From assembly GCF_001027285.1 (NCBI RefSeq), contig NZ_CP011509.1:2984501-3048500 (forward strand): 64,000 nt of DNA. The letters are read 5' to 3'. The notes below the pieces were generated by a model. The model did not search any database and was not told the DNA's origin. It saw only the letters and a program-made list of their open reading frames with translations. How positions within the stretch are numbered: position 1 is the stretch's first letter; every line of letters starts with the position of its first letter. The stretch comes from Archangium gephyra (GTDB lineage Bacteria; Myxococcota; Myxococcia; Myxococcales; Myxococcaceae). The position numbers and the translations under genes were made by a program. This document shows positions 32,264-41,981 of the stretch, one piece after another.

Positions 32264-33319
32264 ATGTCTGGACCGCATGACCTCTTCGCTCGCTACACCT
32301 TCGGCCATCCCGAGCGGGCCGCCGCTGAATTGCGCGCCGTGCTGCCCGCGCATGTCGTCTCCGAGGTGGACTGGTCGTCCCTGCGGCGAGAGCCCGGCAG
32401 CGTGGTGGACCCCGAGCTGCGCGAGACCGAGAGCGACCTGCTCTTCACGGCACGGATGCGCACGGGTCAGCCGTTATTGCTGTACGTGCTGCTGGAGCAC
32501 CAGTCCTCGGTGGACCGGTGGATGGCGCTGCGCATGCTGCGCTACGTGGTTCGCCAGGTGGAGCGCTGGCGACAGGAGCACCTGGAGAGCACCCGGCTAC
32601 CCGTCATCATCCCGCTCGTCATGTACCACGGGCCGGATGGGGCCTGGACGGCACCGCGCCGGGTGGAGGACCTCTTCGATTTGCCGGAAGGAGAGGAGAC
32701 GCAGACGCACTGGCGAGCACTGGTGCCGCGTTTCGAATACCTGCTGGATGACCTGACGGCCGAGCGGGAAGAGGCGCTGAGGGCGCGCTGGGGTCCGCCG
32801 CTGGCCCGCCTGGCGTGGTTGGTGCTGCGCTACGGACGCACCGGGGAACTGGCCCGGAAGCTGCCGGACTGGGTGACGCTCTTCGCGCAAGTGCACGCGG
32901 ATGCCGAGGGGGCCGAGCATCTGGTGGTGGTCATTCGTTACCTGCTGTGGGTGGAGAGGAATGCGGCCGTCCACGCAGCGGCGAGGCGGGTGTTACATTC
33001 GGTGCTGGATGGGCAACGAGCGGAGGAGTTGATGAGAACCTGGGCCGAGGAGATGCTCGAGCAGGGAGTCCAGAAGGGCCTGGAGAAAGGCCTGGCGAGG
33101 GGCCGGGAGGAAGGCCGGGAAGAGGGGCTGCAGCAGGGGCTGCTCCGAGGCCGTGCCGAGGCCATCCTGCGGATACTCACCGTGCGGGGCGTGCACGCCG
33201 ACGAGGAGACCCGCCAGCGCATCCTCACCTGCACGGACATGGCCACCCTCGATCGCTGGTTCGATCGCTCCCTGAACGCCACCATCCTCTCCGACGTTCT
33301 GGACGAGCGCGTCCAGTAG
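32264..33319 (+). CDS. rpn: Rpn family recombination-promoting nuclease
   Basis: The 351-residue protein belongs to the RpnA-like PD-(D/E)XK group often labelled putative transposase. PHDLFARYTFGHPERAA opens the protein; TESDLLFTARM and LLEHQSSVDRWM hold the D...ExQ nuclease residues; ERWRQEH follows. Near residues 265-300 is the Glu/Gly/Arg repeat (QKGLEKGLARGREEG) typical of the family, then a small C-terminal domain. In E. coli Rpn proteins cut DNA and promote RecA-independent recombination, and some act in phage defence. No terminal inverted repeats or target duplications flank it, so it is not an insertion sequence. Confidence 0.87.
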   Translation: MSGPHDLFARYTFGHPERAAAELRAVLPAHVVSEVDWSSLRREPGSVVDPELRETESDLLFTARMRTGQPLLLYVLLEHQSSVDRWMALRMLRYVVRQVERWRQEHLESTRLPVIIPLVMYHGPDGAWTAPRRVEDLFDLPEGEETQTHWRALVPRFEYLLDDLTAEREEALRARWGPPLARLAWLVLRYGRTGELARKLPDWVTLFAQVHADAEGAEHLVVVIRYLLWVERNAAVHAAARRVLHSVLDGQRAEELMRTWAEEMLEQGVQKGLEKGLARGREEGREEGLQQGLLRGRAEAILRILTVRGVHADEETRQRILTCTDMATLDRWFDRSLNATILSDVLDERVQ

Positions 33320-33351
33320 ACGTGTCCCCGAATGCTCCTGGTGCGACGCCG

Positions 33352-35238
33352 TCACCAGGGGCCGAGCCCGAGCAGGTGCCAGTGGTGGAGCCATGCGGCG
33401 AAGGCGGTTGCGGCCAGCGTGGCTCCGGAGAGTGACAGCCGGAGGGCCAGACTCCCGGAGCGTTTCCACCACGCACGTGCACTCCCCACGAAAGCTCCCG
33501 GGGTGAGCACCACGGCCCCGAGCGCGCAGGCCATCGCGGCTCCCAGCAGCCAGGGCGTTGCGCCGTACTCCACCTCCACGTGGTGGCGCACCAGGAGCGT
33601 GAAGCCACTCAGGAACAGCAGGTGCAGCAGGCCGATGGCCGCCACCAGGAGCGTGCCCGGACTCCGGTGGAGGATGCCCGCCAGCACCGCCAGCGCGAAG
33701 AGCGCGGCGCACACGGCCAGCAGCCCGTAGGTGAACACGGACGTCTCGTACCAGGGCACCCGCTCGTATGCCGCCATGGGCTGGTTCTCGAAGAACAGGT
33801 GCGTGATGTGGCCCGCCGCGTCCTCGCGGAAGGCCACGCGCTCCGGTGAGGCCGGGTCCTCGGCGGGACGGAACAGGCGCGGCTCCACCTCCACCCAGCG
33901 TCGAGGCGCGTGTCCGGGCTCCTTGATGTGTAGGGTGCCATCTCCGCCATCTCGCACGCGGAGCTCCTGGCGCCATCCCAGCGACGCCTCCGACGTGCGG
34001 TAGGACCGCCACGTCGTCTGATAGCCCCCCGCGAACCGTGCTGCCCGCTCGGCGAAGTCCCGCGGGGGCACGGGCAGGTCCGGGGGCGGGGCAGGGGAGT
34101 CGTGCTCGAGCAGGGCCCGCAGCAACTCCATCCGTGCCCGCTGCGCGGCGTCCTTCTCCCCCGGGCCGTTGTACGAGACGAACAGCCCCATTCCCTGCTC
34201 GGGCCTCAGCACCAGCAGCGAGTGGAAGAGGTACGCGTCCCCCAGGTGTCCGATGAGCCGCTGGCCGTTGAGGTGGAACTCCATGAAGCCGTGGGCCCAC
34301 CCGCTCAACCGCGAGTCATGCGTGAAGTGCTGGCGGTGCATCCGCCGCACCGTCTCCTCACGCAGGATGCGGTGGCCCTCGTGCTGTCCTCCCTGGAGGT
34401 GCGCGAGCATGAACCTCGCCAGGTCCGTGGCCGTCGTGAGCATCGAGCCACTGGAGGCCACCACCACCTGGTCCAGGGGCCAGGCGCGTGGGCTCCCCTT
34501 CTCGACGGTATGTCCCAGCGCCATGTCGTCGGCGAGCGCCGGTGGCACCGTCCTGCGGAAGAAGGTGCGTCTCATGCCGAGCGGCTCCAGTACGTTCTCC
34601 CGGAGGTACTGCTCGAAGGGCTGGCCCGACACCTGCTCGACGATGTGCTCGGCCAGGCTCGTCCCGTAGTCGGAGTACGCCGACAGCTCTCCCGGGGGCC
34701 GTACCCGCGCGGGCCTGCGCTCCCGCAGGTATTCCGCCAGCGTGCCGGGTGGTGGGCCCTCGGGCCAGAGGCGCTCGTGCACCTCGAAGCCTCCCGCGTG
34801 TGCCATCAGGTGCGCGAGCGTGAGGGGCCGGGCGTACGCCCCCGGGAGCCGCACGTCTTCCAGATACGTCTGAACGTCCGCGTCCAGGTCGAGCCGTCCC
34901 CGTTCGGCGAGCTGCATCACCGCCGTCCAGACGAACAGCTTCCCCAGCGAGGCCACGCGGAAGAGCGTCGTGTCCACCACGGGGGTGTGTTTCCCGGCGT
35001 CCGCGTCGCCGTAGCCCCGGGCCAGCACCACCTGGCCGTCCCGCACCACCGCCACCGTGGCTCCGGGAATCCGGTATGCCGCGAGCTGCCGGGTGACCAC
35101 GCGCTCCACGAGCGGCTCCAGCGCCGCCGCGTCCACCCGCGGGGGAACCCCGGCCCACGCCGGCACCGCCAGGGCGAGCACCAGCACCAGGGCGGAGAGA
35201 CCCGGGGGGCTCTGTGCGGCTCGGACGGCATGCCGCAG
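33352..35238 (-). CDS. Beta-lactamase-type serine hydrolase with C-terminal membrane helices
   Basis: The product carries a signal peptide ([16 protein letters not shown]), a class C beta-lactamase/esterase domain with the SxxK nucleophile in RVASLGKLF, the YxN-equivalent YSDYG and GHLGD in place of HxG or KTG. A beta segment follows, and then four membrane helices at the C-terminus. It is likely a membrane-anchored peptidase or esterase facing the periplasm. The start is uncertain: the only in-frame ATG (35358) overlaps the divergent aldo-keto reductase start and gives a long odd leader, while the leader itself suits a CTG at 35238. Coordinates use that CTG with low confidence in the exact codon. 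Confidence 0.85.
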   Translation of the reverse strand: MRHAVRAAQSPPGLSALVLVLALAVPAWAGVPPRVDAAALEPLVERVVTRQLAAYRIPGATVAVVRDGQVVLARGYGDADAGKHTPVVDTTLFRVASLGKLFVWTAVMQLAERGRLDLDADVQTYLEDVRLPGAYARPLTLAHLMAHAGGFEVHERLWPEGPPPGTLAEYLRERRPARVRPPGELSAYSDYGTSLAEHIVEQVSGQPFEQYLRENVLEPLGMRRTFFRRTVPPALADDMALGHTVEKGSPRAWPLDQVVVASSGSMLTTATDLARFMLAHLQGGQHEGHRILREETVRRMHRQHFTHDSRLSGWAHGFMEFHLNGQRLIGHLGDAYLFHSLLVLRPEQGMGLFVSYNGPGEKDAAQRARMELLRALLEHDSPAPPPDLPVPPRDFAERAARFAGGYQTTWRSYRTSEASLGWRQELRVRDGGDGTLHIKEPGHAPRRWVEVEPRLFRPAEDPASPERVAFREDAAGHITHLFFENQPMAAYERVPWYETSVFTYGLLAVCAALFALAVLAGILHRSPGTLLVAAIGLLHLLFLSGFTLLVRHHVEVEYGATPWLLGAAMACALGAVVLTPGAFVGSARAWWKRSGSLALRLSLSGATLAATAFAAWLHHWHLLGLGPW

Positions 35239-35356
35239 GTGTAGCGGACTTCCCCTGTCGAAGGGAACACAGGGGCACGCGTCCCTCGGTTCTTCTCCTG
35301 GCCCCGGAAGGTCCAGGCCGCTAACAAGGGCACCGTACCCACAAAGGAGGGATGTC

Positions 35357-36343
35357 ATGGAGCAGAGGGCACTCGGAAAGCAGGGGCTGAAGGTCTCCGC
35401 CCTGGGTCTGGGCTGCATGGGAATGAGCGATTTCTACGGCTCGACCGACGAGAAGGAGTCCATCTCCGTCATCCACCGGGCTCTGGAGCTCGGGGTGGAC
35501 TTCTTCGACACGGCCGACATGTACGGGCCATTCACCAACGAGAAGCTGCTGGGCAAGGCCATCGCCGGCAAGCGCGACAAGGTCATCGTCGCCACCAAGT
35601 TCGGCAACGTGCGCGCCGAGGATGGCTCCTTCCTCGGCATCAGCGGCAAGCCCGACTACGTGCTCAAGGCGTGTGACGCCTCCCTGAAGCGCCTGGGCGT
35701 CGACCACATCGACCTCTACTACCAGCACCGCGTGGACACCACCGTGCCCATCGAGGACACCGTGGGCGCCATGGCCCAGCTGGTGAAGCAGGGCAAGGTC
35801 CGCTACCTCGGCCTGTCCGAGGCCGCGCCCGACACCATCCGCCGCGCCCACAAGGTGCACCCCATCTCCGCGCTCCAGACCGAGTACTCGCTCTGGAGCA
35901 GGGACCCCGAGGACGAGGTGCTCCCCACCGTGCGCGAGCTGGGCATCGGCTTCGTCCCCTACAGCCCGCTGGGCCGCGGCTTCCTCACCGGCCGCTACCG
36001 CCGCCTCGAGGACCTCGAGCCCAACGACTGGCGCCGCCACAACCCGCGCTTCCAGGGGGAGAACTTCGCGAAGAACCTCCAGCTCGTGGACAAGATCAAC
36101 GAGCTGGCCGCGCGCAAGAAGGTGAAGGCTTCACAGCTCGCGCTCGCGTGGGTGCTGGCCCAGGGCAAGGACATCGCCCCCATCCCCGGCACCAAGCACG
36201 TGAAGTACCTCGAGGAGAACACCGCCGCGGCGGACCTCCGGCTCTCCCCCGAGGAGCTGCGGGAGATCGACACCATCGCCCCCAAGGGCGTGGCGGCCGG
36301 CACCCGCTACCCCGAGGCCGGCATGAAGTCGGTCCACCGCTGA
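35357..36343 (+). CDS. Aldo/keto reductase
   Basis: The 328-residue enzyme is an NADPH-dependent TIM-barrel oxidoreductase. Catalytic residues are visible: Asp and Tyr in FFDTADMYG, Lys in KVIVATKFG and His in LYYQHRVD. The cofactor site appears as [10 protein letters not shown] and the C-terminal [12 protein letters not shown]. It is close to the AKR13-like group (Plp/YakC type). AAAGGAGGG lies about 5 bases upstream of the ATG, an optimal ribosome site. The substrate is unknown. The VOC protein gene converges 8 bases after. Confidence 0.94.
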   Translation: MEQRALGKQGLKVSALGLGCMGMSDFYGSTDEKESISVIHRALELGVDFFDTADMYGPFTNEKLLGKAIAGKRDKVIVATKFGNVRAEDGSFLGISGKPDYVLKACDASLKRLGVDHIDLYYQHRVDTTVPIEDTVGAMAQLVKQGKVRYLGLSEAAPDTIRRAHKVHPISALQTEYSLWSRDPEDEVLPTVRELGIGFVPYSPLGRGFLTGRYRRLEDLEPNDWRRHNPRFQGENFAKNLQLVDKINELAARKKVKASQLALAWVLAQGKDIAPIPGTKHVKYLEENTAAADLRLSPEELREIDTIAPKGVAAGTRYPEAGMKSVHR

Positions 36344-36351
36344 GCCGTGGC

Positions 36352-36738
36352 TCAGGCCGCCGTGTTGGGGAAGTGCGGGTTCTCGATGAGCCCGAACACG
36401 TTGCCGAACGGATCCGTCACGGTGGCCACGCGGATGCCGCCGCCCACGTCCCGCACGGGGCTGGCGGCTTCGATGCCGAGCTTCTTCAGGCGCTCCAGGG
36501 CCCGGTCCGCGTTCTCCACGCCCCAGTAGGTCACCGCGCCACCGGGGCCCGGCTTCCCCTCCGACGTGTCCGGATCCAGCCCCAGCTCGAAGCCGCCCAC
36601 GTTGAAGCCCACGTAGAAGGGCTCGTCGAAGTACGGCGAGACGCCCAGCACCTGGCTGTACCAGGCCTTGGCCTTCGCCAGGTCCGTCACGTGGTAGATG
36701 GTGGTGCGCAGTCCGAGGATGGGAGGAGTGTTTTTCAT
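36352..36738 (-). CDS. VOC superfamily (glyoxalase-like) protein
   Basis: The 128-residue protein has the paired beta-alpha-beta-beta-beta modules of the vicinal oxygen chelate fold (TTIYHVTDLAKAKAWYSQVL; the second half with VTDPFGNVFGLIENP). Likely metal ligands are His-16 and Glu near the end. It may be a dioxygenase, glyoxalase or resistance protein; substrate unknown. A copy of the dispersed palindromic repeat lies directly before its start codon, between it and the hybrid kinase upstream on the same strand. Confidence 0.9.
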   Translation of the reverse strand: MKNTPPILGLRTTIYHVTDLAKAKAWYSQVLGVSPYFDEPFYVGFNVGGFELGLDPDTSEGKPGPGGAVTYWGVENADRALERLKKLGIEAASPVRDVGGGIRVATVTDPFGNVFGLIENPHFPNTAA

Positions 36739-36741
36739 CCT

Positions 36742-36774
36742 CCCACCCTAACCCTCTCCCCGCGGGAGAGGGGA
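36742..36774 (-). repeat. Palindromic dispersed repeat, copy 4
   Basis: CCCACCCTAACCCTCTCCCC followed by GCGGGAGAGGGGA. It fills most of the 52 bases between the hybrid kinase stop (36791) and the VOC gene start (36738), 3 bases before that start on the minus strand. Confidence 0.82.
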
Positions 36775-36790
36775 CGCCTCGTGGGGTAGG

Positions 36791-39226
36791 TCAGGCCCTG
36801 GGGACCGGTGGGGGCGTCGGGGCCCGCCGCGGCAGCCGCACCGTGAAGCGCGTGCCATCTCCCTCGCGCGAGCTCACCGTGATGCCTCCGCCGTGCGCCA
36901 GCACCAGCTGCCGGGTGATGTAGAGCCCCAGCCCCACGCTGCCCGCTCCATTGCCCGCATGCCGGCCCCGGCGGAACGGCTCGAAGAGATCCGGGAGGAT
37001 CGCCCCCTCGATGGCCGCTCCCTCGTTGTGCACCTCGAGGAACACCTGTCCGGCCTCGCCCCGGCAGCGCACCCAGACCGCCGTGTTCGGAGGGCTGTGC
37101 TGCAGCGCGTTGCCCACCAGGTTGCCGAGCACCTGCGCGAGCCGGTCCCCGTCCCACTCGCCCACGCCGTCTCCCTCCAGCTTCAGCTCCACCTCCCGCT
37201 CCGGATGGCTGGCGGCCAGCTCCTCCACCACGCCGCGCGCCAGCTCGAAGAGGTCCATCTGCTTGCGCTCCACCGGGATGCCGCCGCCCAGCCGCGCCTG
37301 GCTGAAGTCCAGCAGATCCCGGATGAGGCGCGTGGAGCGGTCCGACGCGGAGATGATGCGGGTGAGGCTCTTGCTCTGCCGCTCGTCCAGCCCCTCGCGC
37401 GCCAGCAGCACGGAGGCGGAGATGCGGATGACGCTCAGCGGGTTGCGCAGGTCGTGGCTGACGATGCCCAGAATCTGCCGCTCGAAATCGGCGAGCTGGC
37501 GCGCCTCGGCCTCCTGCTGCTTCTGCATGGTGATGTCCACGTAGGCGCCCGTCATGTAGAGGGGGCGCGCGTTCGCGTCCACGAAGGTCTTTCCCTTGCC
37601 GCTCAGCCAGTGCACGTGGCCATCGGGCCACACCACGCGGAAGTCCATCTCGAAGTCCGCGCCCTCGCGCGCACAGGCCTCGTTGCGCCGTGCCGCCTCC
37701 GCCCGGTCCTCCGGGTGCACCAGTGCCAGGCAGTCCTCCATCGTCTGCACCGTGCGCCCCGGCGGCAGGCCGAAGAGCTGATCCAGGTTCTCGTCCCACT
37801 CCAACGCGTTGGTGCGGATGTCCCAGCGGAAGGTGCCCGTGCCGCCCGCCCACAGCGCCGCGCGCAGCCGCTCGTCGCGCTCCTGCAGCGTGGCCTCCAT
37901 CCGCTCGCGCTCCGCCAGCAAGTCCCTCAGCTGGGCCTCGCTCGCCTCGGCCTGGGCGCGTGCCTGCTGCGCGGCTTCATAGAGGCGGGCCCGCTCCAGC
38001 GCCTGCGCGCCCTGCCGCGCCAGCGCGAGGAGGAACTCCTGCTCGTCGGGGGACAGCGTGCGCGGCCCCGCGTAGTTCACCACCAGGGCGCCCATCACCC
38101 CCCGGCTGCCGCGCAGGGGCATCACCGCCGCGGCCTCGTAGGGAAGCTCCAGCCGCGCCACCGAGGGGTAGCGGCGGTCCCGCTCCTCGCGGTTGGCGAA
38201 GGTGACGAGCTTGTCGTTACGCACCGCCTCCGTCACCGCCAGGCTCGCGTCGAGCGGAATCCGCTCCAGGCTGCGCGTCAGGTGCCGGACGTTCTCGGTG
38301 GCGCTCGCCAGCTCGAGCATCTGGCCATCCTCGCTCAGCAGGCACACCGCCCCCGAGTGGGCCTCCAACGCCGCCACGCCCTGGGTGAGGATGATGTCCA
38401 CCACCTGCCGGGGCGTGAGGGCCTCGGAGAGCGCGGCGGTGACGGCCTGCAGGCGCGAGATGCGCTCCTGGGCCCTGCGCTGGTCGTCGATGTCGGCGTT
38501 GGTGCCGAACCAGCGGACGACACGGCCGCGCGCGTCCTTCATGGGCAGGGCCCGGATGAGGTGCCAGCGCCACGTGCCACCGGTCTGCCAGATGCGGCCC
38601 TCCACTTCGTAGGGCTCACCGGTACGCAGGCTGTGCTGCCAGCGCTCCATCACCCGGGGGAGATCCTCCGCGTGGATGGCCTTGGGCCACTGCGAGGGAT
38701 CGCCCAGGGGAATGCCGTTGCTCTGGTAGCCGCGGCGGCTGATGTAGTCCAGCACGCCATCCGGCCGGCTCGTCCAGATGGTGTGCGGCAGCACCTCGGC
38801 GAGCGTGCGGTACTGCTGCTGCACCTCGTGCAGGCGCAGCGTCTGGCGCAGCAGGTGGGCCAGGCGCTCCGGGGTGAGCGCCGACTTGGCGAGGTAGTCG
38901 GTGGCGCCGGCCTTCATCAGCTCCACGGCGATGTGCTCATCCCCCTGCCCGGTGAGCATGATGATGGGCGTCTCCACCAGCGCGGCGCGGGCCTTGCGCA
39001 GCACCTCCAGCCCGTCCTGGCCCGGCATCTGGAAGTCCATCAGGGCGCAGTCGAAGCTCTGCTCCATCAGGGCGGCGAGCGCGGCCGTGCCATCGCCCAC
39101 CTCGACGAGCTGCGACTCGAGCCCCGCCTTGAGCAGGGCGCGCCGCACCGCGAGCCGGTCCACCTCGTCGTCGTCCGCGACCAGCAGCCGCAGCGGTTGC
39201 TCCTCCATGCGCTCCTCGGCCCTCAC
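36791..39226 (-). CDS. Receiver-PAS-GAF-PAS histidine kinase
   Basis: The 811-residue cytoplasmic protein starts with a receiver (acidic pair in VADDDEVD, phospho-Asp in ALMDFQMPG, Lys in DYLAKSA; about 10-125). A PAS domain (about 140-260), a GAF domain (about 280-430) and a second PAS (about 460-575) follow, then the kinase core with H box VSHDLRNPLSVIR and G box SVGLGLYITRQLV. It can accept phosphate at its own receiver and emit from its kinase. The GTG start overlaps the stop of the upstream receiver gene as GTGA; an ATG six codons later (39208) with GAGGAG before it is an alternative. Confidence 0.93.
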   Translation of the reverse strand: MRAEERMEEQPLRLLVADDDEVDRLAVRRALLKAGLESQLVEVGDGTAALAALMEQSFDCALMDFQMPGQDGLEVLRKARAALVETPIIMLTGQGDEHIAVELMKAGATDYLAKSALTPERLAHLLRQTLRLHEVQQQYRTLAEVLPHTIWTSRPDGVLDYISRRGYQSNGIPLGDPSQWPKAIHAEDLPRVMERWQHSLRTGEPYEVEGRIWQTGGTWRWHLIRALPMKDARGRVVRWFGTNADIDDQRRAQERISRLQAVTAALSEALTPRQVVDIILTQGVAALEAHSGAVCLLSEDGQMLELASATENVRHLTRSLERIPLDASLAVTEAVRNDKLVTFANREERDRRYPSVARLELPYEAAAVMPLRGSRGVMGALVVNYAGPRTLSPDEQEFLLALARQGAQALERARLYEAAQQARAQAEASEAQLRDLLAERERMEATLQERDERLRAALWAGGTGTFRWDIRTNALEWDENLDQLFGLPPGRTVQTMEDCLALVHPEDRAEAARRNEACAREGADFEMDFRVVWPDGHVHWLSGKGKTFVDANARPLYMTGAYVDITMQKQQEAEARQLADFERQILGIVSHDLRNPLSVIRISASVLLAREGLDERQSKSLTRIISASDRSTRLIRDLLDFSQARLGGGIPVERKQMDLFELARGVVEELAASHPEREVELKLEGDGVGEWDGDRLAQVLGNLVGNALQHSPPNTAVWVRCRGEAGQVFLEVHNEGAAIEGAILPDLFEPFRRGRHAGNGAGSVGLGLYITRQLVLAHGGGITVSSREGDGTRFTVRLPRRAPTPPPVPRA

Positions 39227-39633
39227 GGCAGCTCCACCCGGGACCAGTATGCGTTGAGTGCGGTCATCAACTCCACGAAGGCCGGAGACGCCACGGGCTT
39301 GACGAGGTAGCCCGCTACGTTGTGCGCGTAGCTTTGCAGCCTGTCTCTCTCGTCATTGGACGTGGTGAGCACCACCACCGGGGTGGCGTGCAGCTCGGGG
39401 TCGGCGCGCAGGGCGCGCAGGAACTCGAGGCCATTCATCCGCGGCATGTTGAGGTCCAGCAGGATGAGGCGGTTGCTGGACGGCACCGTGCCGTTGCGCA
39501 ACAGCTCCAGCGCCTGGCGCCCGTCGCCAGCGATGTAGAGGGTGTTGTGGATGTTGCTCTTCTTGAAGGCACGTTGGACGTTCATGACGTCCACCGCGTC
39601 GTCATCCACCAGCAGGATGTTCAGCGTCTTCAC
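39223..39633 (-). CDS. Stand-alone response regulator receiver
   Basis: The 136-residue protein is a receiver domain only: acidic residues LLVDDDAVD, phospho-acceptor Asp in LILLDLNMPRMNG, Thr in VVVLTTSND and Lys in GYLVKPV. It resembles Rcp1-type receivers that serve phytochrome-like kinases. It sits between a PAS/GAF kinase (stop 9 bases upstream) and a hybrid kinase (start overlapping its stop), so it most likely shuttles phosphate between the two. It is a close relative of the receiver at 51557-52027. Confidence 0.94.
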   Translation of the reverse strand: MKTLNILLVDDDAVDVMNVQRAFKKSNIHNTLYIAGDGRQALELLRNGTVPSSNRLILLDLNMPRMNGLEFLRALRADPELHATPVVVLTTSNDERDRLQSYAHNVAGYLVKPVASPAFVELMTALNAYWSRVELP

Positions 39634-39642
39634 GGTACGCTC

Positions 39643-41766
39643 TCAGCGCCCCTCGTCAGGGGTGTGCTTGGGCCAGGTGAAACGGAAGGTTGCCCCCTGG
39701 CCAGGGGCGGACTCCAGCCAGGCACGCCCCCCGCGTGCCTCCACGCTCTTCTTCACCACCGACAGACCGATACCGGTGCTCTCCACTTCATCACGGGCTC
39801 GCAGCGTCTGGAAGATGCCCCAGATGCGCTCATGGTACTCTGGAGCGATGCCCGGGCCATTGTCGGCCACGGAGAATTCCCAGAAGGCGTCCAGCTGCCG
39901 CACGTCCACCCGGACCTTCATGCCGGGCGATTGGGCGTGCTTGAAGGCGTTGCCCAGCAGGTTGAGGAACACCTGCTGCAGGGGGACGCGCTCGGTGCGC
40001 AGGGTGGGCATGCCGGGCGCCAGCTCCACGTGCGTGCCGGCTGGGGGGGCGAGCAGCTCCACGCACTCGGTGAGCAGCTTGCCCACGTCCACCGGCTCCG
40101 GCCGGCCCCGCACCCGGCCCGCGCGGCTGTAGTCGAGGATGCCGTTGATGAGCGCCTCCATGCGCTCCACGCGCCCGCGCAGCAGCCGCATCTGCTCGCG
40201 CGTCTCGTCCGTCATGACGGCCTGCAGGTCGTCCTCAATCCACTGCGACAGGTTGGCGATGCCGCGCAGCGGAGCCTTCAGGTCGTGGCTGGCCACGTAG
40301 GCGAACTGGTCCAGCTCCTGGTTGCTGCGCTCCAGCGCGGCGATGAGGCGCTCGCGCTCGGCCTCGGCGCGCTTGCGCTCGGTGATGTCCAGCACCACGG
40401 TGGCCACGCCCAGCGTGGTGCCCTCGGCCGAGCGCACGGGCGCATAGCGCGCCAGCCACGCCCGCTCCTCGCCCGAGGGCAGCCGGGTGGCGGACTCCAC
40501 CGTCTGCGTCTCGCCCGTCTCCAGCGCCCGCCGCAGCGACTTCACCACGATGTCCACGCCGGGGCCCTGCGTGGAGAGCACCTCGGGCATGGTGTGTCCC
40601 AGGTGGTCCTCGGCGGGCTTGCGGTTGATGTCCTGCAGGGTGCGGTTGACGCGCACGAAGCACAGCGTCCGGTCGAAGAGCGCGATGCCGGCGGGGGCCG
40701 CGTCGAGCAGCGTGTCCAGCATGGCCCGGGCCTGCTCGGCGAGGTACTGCTCGTGCTGGGCCCGGCGCATGGCGTCCTGGCTCTCGCGGTACAGGCGCGC
40801 GTTGTCCAGCGCGAGCGCGGCGCGGCGCGCGAACTCCTCGGCCAGCGACAGGTCCGCGGCGGAGAAGCTCCGGATGCTCCCGGCCTGCACCAGCGTGATG
40901 CTGCCCAGCGTCCGCCCGTGCACCACCAGCGGGACGATCATGGAGGAGCGCAGGCCCAGCTCGCGCAGCATCCGCAGGCTGTGCTCGTCGCGCGTGAACC
41001 GGGTGTGCAGCGCGTCCGGGATGACCTCCAGCAGCTCCGGCTCCCCGGTGCGCAGCACATAGCCGAGCCCGTGGCTGGCCTGGTGGAGGTCCGCGGGCTC
41101 GCGGCGCGCCAGCTCCCAGATGAGCGGCTCCTTGGTGGTGTCGGTGTGCGTCACCGCGACGCGCTCGACCGTCTCGTCCTGCCGCACCATGTCCACCGTG
41201 CACCAGTCCGCCAGCCGCGGGACGATCATCCGCGTGAGGTTGCGCAGCGTCTCCTCGGGATCCAACGTGAGGGCGAGCAGGGCGCTGGCCTCGGCGAGGA
41301 AGCCGTGCACGTCGGCGGTGCGCTTCTGGTCGTCGATGTCCGTGCAGGTGCCGAACCAGCGGACGATCCGGCCCTGGGCGTCATGCACCGGGATGGCGCG
41401 GCCGAGGAACCAGCGCCACACACCGTCCAGCCGGCGGCAGCGGTACTCGATCTCGAAGGGCTCGCCGGTGAGCAGGCTGTGGCGCCAGCGCTTCTCGGCC
41501 TCGGCCATGTCCTCGGGGTGGAAGGCCTGCTTCCAGCCATTGCCCCGCGACTCCTCGAGGTCCAGCCCGGTGTACTCGTACCAGCGGCGGTTGAGGTAGT
41601 CCTGGACACCGTCGGGCCGGGAGGTCCAGACGATCTGCGGCAGGGCCTCGGCGAGCATGCGGAACTGCTCGCGCTCGGTGTCGAGCCGCTGCTCCACTCC
41701 CGTGACCCCGAAGACGGAGTGCAGGGAGTCGTAGGCGGTGAGATCTCCGTCGGATTGGCGGGACAC
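39643..41766 (-). CDS. PAS-GAF-PAS histidine kinase
   Basis: The 707-residue soluble kinase has a PAS domain (about 35-150, AEALPQIVWTSRPDG... with the closing FGTCTDIDDQKR), a GAF domain (about 165-325), a second PAS (about 350-475) and a kinase core of the phytochrome-like type (H box VASHDLKAPLRGIANLS, N box NLLGNAFKHA, G box GIGLSVVKKSVEARGG). GTG at 41766 is chosen because GGAGGG precedes it; a TTG at 41790 is possible. It leads a three-gene leftward cluster with a receiver and a hybrid kinase. The bound signal is unknown. Confidence 0.92.
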   Translation of the reverse strand: MSRQSDGDLTAYDSLHSVFGVTGVEQRLDTEREQFRMLAEALPQIVWTSRPDGVQDYLNRRWYEYTGLDLEESRGNGWKQAFHPEDMAEAEKRWRHSLLTGEPFEIEYRCRRLDGVWRWFLGRAIPVHDAQGRIVRWFGTCTDIDDQKRTADVHGFLAEASALLALTLDPEETLRNLTRMIVPRLADWCTVDMVRQDETVERVAVTHTDTTKEPLIWELARREPADLHQASHGLGYVLRTGEPELLEVIPDALHTRFTRDEHSLRMLRELGLRSSMIVPLVVHGRTLGSITLVQAGSIRSFSAADLSLAEEFARRAALALDNARLYRESQDAMRRAQHEQYLAEQARAMLDTLLDAAPAGIALFDRTLCFVRVNRTLQDINRKPAEDHLGHTMPEVLSTQGPGVDIVVKSLRRALETGETQTVESATRLPSGEERAWLARYAPVRSAEGTTLGVATVVLDITERKRAEAERERLIAALERSNQELDQFAYVASHDLKAPLRGIANLSQWIEDDLQAVMTDETREQMRLLRGRVERMEALINGILDYSRAGRVRGRPEPVDVGKLLTECVELLAPPAGTHVELAPGMPTLRTERVPLQQVFLNLLGNAFKHAQSPGMKVRVDVRQLDAFWEFSVADNGPGIAPEYHERIWGIFQTLRARDEVESTGIGLSVVKKSVEARGGRAWLESAPGQGATFRFTWPKHTPDEGR

Positions 41767-41981
41767 GTCGAGCGGCCCTCCGCGGGGCAAGAAATGGAGA
41801 TGGAACCTGCCGAGCAGCCATCCGCCGTCGCCTGTCCGGCACTCCCACCCTTGTCTTACTGCGTCCCGGCGACCTCATGTCCGGCGCGGCGGACTGGCTG
41901 TCGTCCGCGCAACAGGTCGTCCAGGTACTCACATTTCCATGAAGCACACTCAGCGTGCGGGGGCTCGCCAGGCCGCCTGGT

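Noticed and set aside
32264-33319. Insertion sequence or transposon around the Rpn gene
   Set aside because: No terminal inverted repeats, target-site duplication or second transposase gene flank it; the protein is a nuclease-type family member, not a DDE transposase.
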